14,153 nucleotides of DNA from CAMLHP01 sp035707845 (GTDB taxonomy: Bacteria; Gemmatimonadota; Gemmatimonadetes; Gemmatimonadales; GWC2-71-9), in contig DASSTP010000128.1 of NCBI GenBank assembly GCA_035707845.1, positions 1-14,153 on the forward strand. Reading direction: 5' to 3'. Positions 7,334 to 12,919 of this stretch are shown piece by piece; the first letter of the stretch is position 1; every line of letters starts with the position of its first letter. Position numbers and translations under genes: made by a program. The notes beneath the pieces are model-generated. The model saw only the letters and a program-made list of their open reading frames with translations, did no database searches and was not told the origin of the DNA.

Positions 7334-7827
7334 ACCACCCCGATCTCGGGTCCTCCCCTGAGCGTCTGCAACACCACGCAGTACCGCTCGGTCAGCTTGA
7401 GCAGGGTAGCCAACTGTTCCTCGCTCGCGCTGGTCTCGAGTTCGAAACGGAGCCGTATGGCGCCGAAGCCCACCTTCGTCTCCTTGCTCACCCCCAGCGT
7501 CCCCCGAAAATCCAGGTCTCCCTCGGCGCGCACGCGGCCCGCCGTCACCGGAATATCCAGTGCCGTCGCCACCGCCCGCAGCGTGACCCCCGCACACGCC
7601 ACCAGCGCCTGCAGCAACATGTCGCCTGAGCAGAGCTGCATCCCGGTGCCGCCGGTGGCGGGGTGCAGCCCCGCCTCCACCAGCGCCTGCCCAGTCTCGA
7701 CTCGGCACGAGATGCCGGGATCATCGACATGGGCTTCCGCACGCAGCGTGACCACGGCCCGGTTAGGGTCGGTGCGATAGAGCTCCTTGAGAGGCGCCTG
7801 CAGGGCGCGGAGGTCGTCAGGGCGCAT
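7315..7827 (-). CDS. OsmC family protein (thiol peroxidase-like)
   Basis: OsmC/Ohr-fold proteins reduce organic hydroperoxides with a pair of reactive cysteines in the cytoplasm. This 170-residue product has the OsmC core: CSGDMLLQALVACAGVT (66-82), the AEGDLDFRGTLGVSKET segment (101-117), and LLKLTERYCVVLQTL (142-156). Cys78 and Cys150 fit the peroxidatic/resolving pair by position; Cys66 and Cys41 are additional. Its subgroup (GDLDFRGTLGV; ERYCVVLQTL) is the general OsmC family rather than true Ohr. The start is supported by a GGAG Shine-Dalgarno five bases upstream. It is the first gene of a probable three-gene minus-strand operon with the methyltransferase and hydrolase. Its last residues are encoded by heptad repeats, so the C-terminus may differ from that of relatives. 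Confidence 0.87.
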   Translation of the reverse strand: MRPDDLRALQAPLKELYRTDPNRAVVTLRAEAHVDDPGISCRVETGQALVEAGLHPATGGTGMQLCSGDMLLQALVACAGVTLRAVATALDIPVTAGRVRAEGDLDFRGTLGVSKETKVGFGAIRLRFELETSASEEQLATLLKLTERYCVVLQTLRGGPEIGVVLSAGR

Positions 7828-7840
7828 GAGGGCTCCGATA

Positions 7841-7912
7841 GCTGGCAGCGGAAGGCTGAAGGCTGAAAGCTAAGCGCGGTCCAGGGTCGCGGGTCACGAG
7901 TCAAGGGTCTCG
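7841..7912. repeat. Bipartite heptad array upstream of the osmC-like operon
   Basis: Five heptads around GCTGAAG (7841-7875) are followed after two bases by five heptads around GGTCNCG (7878-7912). GCTAAGC in the first half is the complement of GCTTAGC in the array at 5795-5829. The GGTCACG half is close to the ACAGGTC array inside dnaE2. This occupies the 5' side of the divergent spacer 7828-8153, where no gene is supported. Confidence 0.85.
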
Positions 7913-7918
7913 CCGAAT

Positions 7919-8064
7919 CGTCATTCCCGCGCAATCCCGGCTTTCGCGGGGATGACAGGAATCCACGAGGGAATCGCGCACGGCACTTCACTTCGGCTGA
8001 TGCGTCCTGCTCAGTGGATCAGTTCGGGTGAGCCTCATGGATTCCCGCTTGCGCGGGAATGACG
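7919..8064. repeat. REP-like inverted pair (BIME or small MITE-like unit)
   Basis: Two copies of the common CGTCATTCCCGCG-type extragenic palindrome face each other. The ends CGTCATTCCCGCGC (7919-7932) and GCGCGGGAATGACG (8051-8064) form a perfect 14-base inverted repeat. The left copy is itself a hairpin: GTCATTCCCGCG at 7920-7931 pairs with 7945-7956 with one mismatch. The right copy is a hairpin too: ATTCCCGC at 8041-8048 pairs with 8053-8060. About 80 bases of unique sequence lie between them. There is no transposase in the window. Confidence 0.8.
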
Positions 8065-8079
8065 GACATGCAAGTTCCT

Positions 8080-8123
8080 GCTCGCCCGCTCGCCCTGCTC
8101 GCCCTGCTCGCCCTGCTCGCCCT
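8080..8123. repeat. Nine-base tandem repeat upstream of the ClC gene
   Basis: Four exact copies of GCTCGCCCT (8088-8123) are preceded by one 8-base variant (8080-8087). The unit is a multiple of three, so a frame reading through it gives a monotonous ARP or LLA peptide, which is not credible as part of the transporter. Confidence 0.9.
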
Positions 8124-8142
8124 GCTGAGCCGCCGAGCCGAC

Positions 8143-8148
8143 TATCTT
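8143..8148 (+). promoter_or_regulatory. Possible -10 element of a leaderless ClC transcript
   Basis: TATCTT ends five bases before the ATG of the ClC gene and no Shine-Dalgarno is visible, which would suit transcription starting at or next to the start codon. No convincing -35 hexamer is seen because the 9-base repeat occupies that region. This is inference from spacing only. Confidence 0.3.
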
Positions 8149-8153
8149 GCGCC

Positions 8154-9947
8154 ATGGCCAGCTCCGAACCGCGATCCGAACAGACCCCGCTCGCCGCCGC
8201 CACCGCACCGATCTTCAACGCCGCCAGACTCCTTTCCTCCAATCTCGCCGCCCTGAGGCACGACGAGCAGACCATGCTCGTGGTGCTGGCTGGCATTATC
8301 GGGACGCTGGTCGGATTCGCGGTCAGCGTGTTCTACCGGCTGATCGACCTGGTCCAGGACATCGTACTCCGCTCGGCCCTCCGCATCCCCATCTCGGACC
8401 TCCTACTGATCCCGCTCTTCGTGGCGCTGGGGCTCGCCATCTGCCGCTGGCTCGGCATTTACGGCGCCCGCGGCTCGAACGGGGAGAACATTCCCGACGT
8501 GATGTACCGGGTGGGGGTGAAGGGCGGGGTGATCCCGCTGACGCCGGTGCTGGCCAAGACCGCCGCTGCCGCGGTGGTGATCGGGACGGGTGGGTCGGTC
8601 GGTGCCGAGGGGCCGGTGGTCGTGCTGGGCGCGGGGACGGCCTCGAAGCTGGGGCGGTGGATGCGCGCTTCACCCAACCGGCTCCGCACGCTCGCCGGCT
8701 GTGGCGCCGCCGCCGGGCTCTCGGCGGCATTCAACGCGCCCATCGCCGGCGTCATCTTCGGCATCGAGAAGATCACCGGCACCGCCGGCGGAATGGCGCT
8801 GGCCCCCTATGTGGTGGGCAGCATCCTCGCCGCCACCGTGAGTCGAGCCATCTTCGGCAACCGTCCGGTGCTGGCCATTCCCGGCAACTTTGGCGTGCAC
8901 AGCCCGTGGGAGATGGTCCTCTATGCGATGCTTGGGATGGTGTGCGGCGTGGTGGCGGTACTCTACTCGCGTGGGGTCTGGAAGACGCAGGATCGCTTTG
9001 CCCTGATCCAGTCGCCGTGGGCACGGCTGGCGCTCGGCGCCGTCATCATTGGCGCCCTGGACCTGATGTTCCGCCAGGATCTCTGGGGTCACGGCCACCA
9101 GAGCCTCAACCTCGGCATCGTGGCCGCCCGCTCCGGTCTCTTCCTGCTCGGCCTCACCGCCGCGAAGCTGGTCGCCACGGCGGTGACATTCGGTGCGGGA
9201 GGGACGGGGGGCGTCTTCACACCTGCGCTTTATATCGGCGCCACGCTGGGAGGCGCCTGCGGCGTCGCCGCGACGCATCTCTTCCAGTCTTCTCCCGCGC
9301 TACCTGGCGCCATGGCGCTGGTCGGCATGGCGGGACTGGTGGCCGGCGCGACGCATGCGCCACTCACGGCCATCTTCATGGTCTTCGAGATGACCGGTGA
9401 CTACGGCCTCATCCTGCCACTGATGCTGACCAGCGTGCTGGCCTACATGGTGAGCCGGCGGCTGCATCCCGAATCCATTTACACCGAGTGGCTGGTGCGG
9501 CGCGGCGTAGTACTGTCGCAGGGCGCCGACGCCGTCCTGCTGGCCCGGGCCACGGTCGCCGATTGCTACCATCGCGAGCCCATCACGGTGCCGGCCTGGG
9601 CCGACGTGCCCGCCATTCTCGAGATCACCCGCGGCAGCCGCCAGACGGAATTCCCAGTGGTCAGCGTGCATGGGCGGCTGGTCGGGATGCTCTCGCGCGA
9701 GACGCTCCGTGAACTCGACACCGACGTGCCGCCTGGCACGGTGCTCGCCACCGATCTCGCGCGCCTGTCAGTGAAGCCGGTGACGCCCGAGGATTCGCTG
9801 CTTACCGCCATGCGGCGCCTCGGCGCGGTGGATGTGGACTACCTGCCGGTGGTCTCGGTGCGCGACCGCGGCCGGCTGGTCGGTGTGGTGGGCCGGCACG
9901 ACCTCACGGCGGCGTATGACCGGATGATGGCGGAGGAAGCACACTGA
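8154..9947 (+). CDS. ClC-family chloride channel/transporter with CBS pair
   Basis: ClC proteins move chloride (or related anions) across the inner membrane as channels or H+-coupled antiporters. The 597-residue product has about 40-450 as the hydrophobic ClC core. The selectivity motifs visible are GSVGAEGP (147-154, gating glutamate Glu152), SAAFNAPIAGVIFGIEK (190-206) and GGVFTPALY (352-360). Two cytoplasmic CBS domains follow (about 465-525 and 530-590), which usually bind adenine nucleotides and tune activity. The position matching the internal proton glutamate of E. coli ClC-ec1 is Lys206, so H+ coupling by the canonical route is doubtful. The ATG at 8154 is chosen over an in-frame upstream start because the extra 42 residues would come from REP and 9-base repeat DNA. 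Expression may be leaderless. The gene stands alone, convergent with the histidine kinase. Confidence 0.92.
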   Translation: MASSEPRSEQTPLAAATAPIFNAARLLSSNLAALRHDEQTMLVVLAGIIGTLVGFAVSVFYRLIDLVQDIVLRSALRIPISDLLLIPLFVALGLAICRWLGIYGARGSNGENIPDVMYRVGVKGGVIPLTPVLAKTAAAAVVIGTGGSVGAEGPVVVLGAGTASKLGRWMRASPNRLRTLAGCGAAAGLSAAFNAPIAGVIFGIEKITGTAGGMALAPYVVGSILAATVSRAIFGNRPVLAIPGNFGVHSPWEMVLYAMLGMVCGVVAVLYSRGVWKTQDRFALIQSPWARLALGAVIIGALDLMFRQDLWGHGHQSLNLGIVAARSGLFLLGLTAAKLVATAVTFGAGGTGGVFTPALYIGATLGGACGVAATHLFQSSPALPGAMALVGMAGLVAGATHAPLTAIFMVFEMTGDYGLILPLMLTSVLAYMVSRRLHPESIYTEWLVRRGVVLSQGADAVLLARATVADCYHREPITVPAWADVPAILEITRGSRQTEFPVVSVHGRLVGMLSRETLRELDTDVPPGTVLATDLARLSVKPVTPEDSLLTAMRRLGAVDVDYLPVVSVRDRGRLVGVVGRHDLTAAYDRMMAEEAH

Positions 9948-10001
9948 GAGATGGACAGGGGGACAGATGGACAGTGGGACAGATGGACAGTTGGACAGTG
10001 G
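9946..10001. repeat. Octanucleotide array after the ClC gene
   Basis: Seven 8-base units with consensus GACAGNKG run from the ClC stop codon to 10001 (GACAGATG and GACAGTGG are the commonest). They are followed by about three TCGTNGG-like heptads (10002-10022). The unit is the same as the octamers inside dnaE2 at 2931-2962, on the same strand. Confidence 0.88.
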
Positions 10002-10022
10002 TCGTTGGTCGTCGGTCGCAGC

Positions 10023-10060
10023 CGAAGAGGCGGAGGGTCATTTGGACCTCCGCCTCTTCG
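10023..10060. terminator. Strong hairpin in the convergent spacer
   Basis: A perfect 14-base stem, CGAAGAGGCGGAGG (10023-10036) with CCTCCGCCTCTTCG (10047-10060), encloses a 10-base loop. Lying between the convergent ClC and histidine kinase genes, it could end transcription from either side, but no T-tract follows on either strand. It may equally be a REP-type element flanked by the two arrays. Confidence 0.5.
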
Positions 10061-10086
10061 CTACGCTCGGGGTGCTAGCTTTGCCT

Positions 10087-10128
10087 CACAGCTCACAGCT
10101 CACAGCTCACAGCTCACAGCTCACAGCT
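10087..10128. repeat. Six perfect CACAGCT heptads
   Basis: Six identical copies of CACAGCT are followed by a degenerate seventh (CACGACC). Perfect identity suggests recent expansion. With the octamer array at 9946-10001 it repeats the layout found inside dnaE2. The rest of the spacer up to 10188 shows nothing recognisable. Confidence 0.92.
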
Positions 10129-10188
10129 CACGACCGCAATCTCACCACCGCGCCATGAACCCCTCACCAACTGATTATGAAGAGAGCT

Positions 10189-11424
10189 TCACGATTCCGC
10201 GACCGGGAGCTCCAGCAGGAACCGCCCGCCCTCACCGGGACGGGGGACCACGGTGAGCTCGCCGCCGAGCAGCCGCGCCAGCCGGCGTGAGAGCGGCAGG
10301 CCCAGCCCCACGCCCTGGCTCTCCTCCCCTGGACGAGTCACGTAGATGTCGAAGATCTGTTCCGCGTTCTCCGGCAGCACCCCGGGCCCGTCATCATCCA
10401 CCGTGATGACGATCTTCTTCCGGGCCTCGTCCAGCGCGCTCTGCACCGTGACCTGCCCCTTGTCCCGCGCGTGCCGGATGCCATTGGCCAGCAGGTTGAC
10501 GAGGATCTGCTCCACCCGGGTTGCGTCCGTCGCTGAGGGCGGAATGCCGGCGCCGAGCTCCAGTACCAGCCGCACCTTCTTCTGGCGGGCGGCCGGGGTC
10601 ACCCGACCCACCGCGCCACGGATGATCGGCGCCAGCTCCACGCTCCGGATGGTGACCCTGAGCCGGTCCTCGTCGAGGCGACTCAGGTCCAGCAGGTCAT
10701 TGATGAGGCTTACCGCCTGCTGCGCCGAGTCGAGCACCTCGAACGCCGCGGGTGGGACGGTGGCCGGATCCTTCTTCCGCACCAGCATTTCCGACCAGCC
10801 GTACACCGCGGCGAGTGCGTTCCGCAGCTCGTGGTTGACCATGGCGAAGAACCGCTCGCGCGAGCGCTGCAGCTGCTGGACTTCCTCCAGGAGCCGGGCG
10901 CTCTCCTCGTGGAGACTGGCGTTCTCGATCGCCGCGGCGGTCTGGGCTGCCAGCAGCTTGGCGATCCGTTCGTCCATGTCGGTGAACTCGGCCGCGCCGA
11001 TCTTCTCGGTGAGGTAGAGGTCGCCCAGCGTGCCCCGCCGACCTACGACCGGCACGCCAAGGAAGGAGTGCATGGGGGGATGGTTGGGCGGGAAGCCGGC
11101 GGATTCGGGATGCTTGGTGAGATCGGGCAGCCGGATGACCCGGCCCTCGCGAATGACCAGCCCCAGGATCCCATGCCCCTTGGGCGGGTCCCCCAGCCTG
11201 GCCCGCACCTCCGGGCTGATACCATACGTGGTGAAGCTCTCGAGCAGCCGGCCATCGGGCCCCAGCACGCCGATGGCGGCATAGCGGGCCCCGATGATGG
11301 AGGCCGCAATTTCGGCCACGTGCTGCAGGACGCCTTCGAGGGAGAGTTCCGAGGTGAGCAGCGTGCCGGCGGTGACCAGCCGCTCGAGCCGTTCGACGGG
11401 TGTCGAGGTGGCGGAGATATCCAT
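10189..11424 (-). CDS. Soluble GAF-domain sensor histidine kinase (DosS/DevS-like GAF)
   Basis: This is a cytoplasmic two-component kinase with no membrane segments; residues are numbered from the ATG at 11424. A single GAF domain (about 20-170) carries the run HPESAGFPPNHPPMHSFLGVPV (105-126) and DLYLTEK (135-141), a pattern shared with mycobacterial DosS/DevS GAF-A. There the histidine of the HPPM motif is the haem ligand and the tyrosine lines the haem pocket; the equivalents here are His115 and Tyr137. A coiled linker leads to the HisKA domain with phospho-acceptor His198 (NHELRN). The HATPase domain has the N box EQILVNLLAN (Asn310), G1 DDDGPG (about 343-348) and G2 GVGLGL (371-376), so autokinase activity is expected. 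In-frame TTG (11451) and GTG (11448) starts exist; the ATG is preferred for its upstream AAGG. No response regulator is adjacent, and the signal is unknown. Confidence 0.87.
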   Translation of the reverse strand: MDISATSTPVERLERLVTAGTLLTSELSLEGVLQHVAEIAASIIGARYAAIGVLGPDGRLLESFTTYGISPEVRARLGDPPKGHGILGLVIREGRVIRLPDLTKHPESAGFPPNHPPMHSFLGVPVVGRRGTLGDLYLTEKIGAAEFTDMDERIAKLLAAQTAAAIENASLHEESARLLEEVQQLQRSRERFFAMVNHELRNALAAVYGWSEMLVRKKDPATVPPAAFEVLDSAQQAVSLINDLLDLSRLDEDRLRVTIRSVELAPIIRGAVGRVTPAARQKKVRLVLELGAGIPPSATDATRVEQILVNLLANGIRHARDKGQVTVQSALDEARKKIVITVDDDGPGVLPENAEQIFDIYVTRPGEESQGVGLGLPLSRRLARLLGGELTVVPRPGEGGRFLLELPVAES

Positions 11425-11470
11425 GGAGAACCTTGTGCCCGGTTTCACCAAAGTTTAATGCAGGGAAGGG

Positions 11471-11476
11471 TAAAGT
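11471..11476 (+). promoter_or_regulatory. Possible -10 element before the universal stress gene
   Basis: TAAAGT ends six bases before the ATG, the same geometry as the element before the ClC gene. The divergent kinase starts 58 bases away, so the 11425-11482 spacer should hold both promoters. No -35 element or operator was recognised. Weak evidence. Confidence 0.25.
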
Positions 11477-11482
11477 CCGATC

Positions 11483-12304
11483 ATGGCATACCAGTTCATT
11501 GTCGCCGCCGTGGATGAATCCGGAGCGGGCCGTCACGTGGCCGCCACGGCGCTCGAGCTGGCCAGCCGGGCCGGTGCCCGGCTGGGCCTGCTCACCAGCA
11601 TCCCCTCCAGTGCCGTGGCGCCGGCGCGGGCCGCCTCCGCCCGCACGGTGCTGAGCGACATCGAGCACGGCCTGGAACGCGACAGCGGCAACGTGGTCGA
11701 GGCCACCTGCTGCGTGGTGCAGGGCATTCCGGGGATCGAGGTGCCGCGCCATGCGGAGGAGAATGGCGCCGACCTGATCGTGGTGGGCCACACGCCGCGC
11801 AGCCAGTCGGCCCGGCTCCTGGTGGGCGACACCGCGGACTCGGTGACCCGGCGGGCCCGGGTGCCCTGCCTGCTCATCCCGCCGGGCCGTGTCCTGGACG
11901 GTCCGGTGGTCGCAGCGGTGGACGGCACCCGCCACTCCACCGCGGTGCTGGAGGCGGCGTGCCGGCTCGCCGCCACGCTGAACCAGCCGGTGCACGCCGT
12001 GACCGTCGAGGTGCTGCGTCCCGATGAACCACGGGCCATGACGGCGGTCCTGCCGATGGCGCGCAGCGTCAGGCTGGAGGATGTCATCGCCGGCGTGTCC
12101 CAGCGGTTCGGGATGCCCATCCCGCTGGAGGTGCGCCGGGGGGATGTGGTGGAGGAACTCCTGCTCGCTGCAGACGAGCTCGACGCCCATACCCTGGTGC
12201 TGGGATTCCATCGCGGGGGGCCCGCAGGAGTAATGGAAGGGGGCAGCGTCGGCCGCCGATTGGTGCACGGCAGCGGGTCGGCGGTGCTCACGGTGCCGAT
12301 CTAG
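11483..12304 (+). CDS. Tandem universal stress protein (UspA family)
   Basis: This 273-residue protein has two Usp domains in tandem (about 1-133 and 140-273). Domain 1 opens MAYQFIVAAVDESG and closes ADLIVVGHTPRSQSARLLVGDTADSVTRRARVPCLLIP. Domain 2 opens GPVVAAVDGTRHS and closes with HTLVLGFHRGG, GGSVGRRLVH and AVLTVPI. The second copy keeps a G-x-x-G...G-S pattern like the ATP-binding type of Usp, and the first has the related LLVGDT. Usp proteins bind nucleotides and are induced by starvation, oxidative stress or oxygen limitation; the exact role is unknown. It is transcribed divergently from the GAF kinase, and in mycobacteria several usp genes are targets of the DosS/DosR system, so a functional link is plausible but unproven. 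A hairpin that could end its transcript lies downstream. Confidence 0.9.
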   Translation: MAYQFIVAAVDESGAGRHVAATALELASRAGARLGLLTSIPSSAVAPARAASARTVLSDIEHGLERDSGNVVEATCCVVQGIPGIEVPRHAEENGADLIVVGHTPRSQSARLLVGDTADSVTRRARVPCLLIPPGRVLDGPVVAAVDGTRHSTAVLEAACRLAATLNQPVHAVTVEVLRPDEPRAMTAVLPMARSVRLEDVIAGVSQRFGMPIPLEVRRGDVVEELLLAADELDAHTLVLGFHRGGPAGVMEGGSVGRRLVHGSGSAVLTVPI

Positions 12305-12334
12305 CCGGCTGAAGAAGGCTTCATGATGGCTTCA

Positions 12335-12367
12335 GGCCCGCGCCATGTGGCGCGGGCCATTCTTTAT
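12335..12367 (+). terminator. Probable intrinsic terminator after the universal stress gene
   Basis: The 11-base arms GGCCCGCGCCA and TGGCGCGGGCC (12335-12358) form a perfect GC-rich stem around a two-base centre (a four-base loop in practice). ATTCTTTAT follows, a short T-rich tract. It separates the universal stress gene from the cytochrome c gene, whose promoter would then lie in about 12359-12400. Confidence 0.7.
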
Positions 12368-12403
12368 CCCGCAACTCACGCGACCCGAACTCGGAGACCT
12401 GAC

Positions 12404-12871
12404 GTGCGCTACTGCCTGCTCCTGCTTGCCGCCCTGCTCCTCGCCGCCTGTGGCGCCAAGGGTGACGACACCAGTTCCGGGGACACGGCGGCCTCGGCCA
12501 GTGCCGGCGGTGAGCTCACGCCGTTCCAGGTAAAGAACGGCATCGGGCCAATCACCGAGGAAGTGACCCTCGGTCCGCTCGACAAGGAAATGGCCGAGCG
12601 GGGTGAGGACATCTTCGACCTCAAGTGCGGCAGCTGCCACAAGCTGGACCAGCGTTACGTGGGTCCACCGCTGGGTGACGTGCTCACCCGCCGGACGCCG
12701 ACTTACGTGATGAACATGATCATGGCACCGGACACGATGTACACCCGGCATCCGGAAGCGCGCGCGCTCCTCGCGCAGTATGCGACCCAGATGCCGAACC
12801 TGCACCTCTCGCGCGAAGACGCTCGCGCCATTGTCGAACACATCAGGAAAGAGGCCGCGGATCACGACTGA
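12404..12871 (+). CDS. Lipoprotein monohaem cytochrome c of the nos cluster
   Basis: This is a small c-type cytochrome of 155 residues, the kind found directly upstream of nosZ in many clade II nos clusters, where it probably passes electrons to the reductase. Residues 1-16 (MRYCLLLLAALLLAAC) form a lipoprotein signal peptide with lipobox LAAC and Cys16 as the lipidated residue. A Gly/Ser/Ala/Thr/Asp-rich linker (17-37) follows. The domain has the haem site CGSCH (75-79) and a likely axial Met130 (ATQMPN). The segment ITEEVTLGPLDKEMAERGEDIF precedes the haem motif. The GTG start at 12404 is supported by a GGAG Shine-Dalgarno at 12393-12396 and by the signal peptide; an upstream in-frame ATG would prepend 27 residues partly read from the terminator. 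nosZ starts 48 bases downstream. Confidence 0.9.
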   Translation: MRYCLLLLAALLLAACGAKGDDTSSGDTAASASAGGELTPFQVKNGIGPITEEVTLGPLDKEMAERGEDIFDLKCGSCHKLDQRYVGPPLGDVLTRRTPTYVMNMIMAPDTMYTRHPEARALLAQYATQMPNLHLSREDARAIVEHIRKEAADHD

Positions 12872-12919
12872 TCCCGGCCGGCAGCATCACATCGGCGGCC
12901 TGGCCGCAGGAGGCAGTAC

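Noticed and set aside
7919..8064. Insertion sequence remnant
   Set aside because: No transposase fragment is seen between the inverted ends; the sequence matches the REP/BIME pattern better.
8028..8153. N-terminal extension of the ClC protein from an upstream ATG
   Set aside because: The 42 extra residues are translated REP sequence and a 9-base repeat (DSRLRGND and ARPARP runs), so the start at 8154 is preferred.
9946..10128. CRISPR array
   Set aside because: Units are only 7-8 bases and directly adjoining, with no spacers of 25-40 bases and no cas genes.
10697..12268. Minus-strand reading frame of 523 codons across the kinase and universal stress genes
   Set aside because: It overlaps both real genes in other frames and shows no domain.
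12323..12403. Upstream ATG for the cytochrome c gene
   Set aside because: It would run through the probable terminator hairpin and bury the lipoprotein signal peptide; GTG at 12404 has a Shine-Dalgarno.
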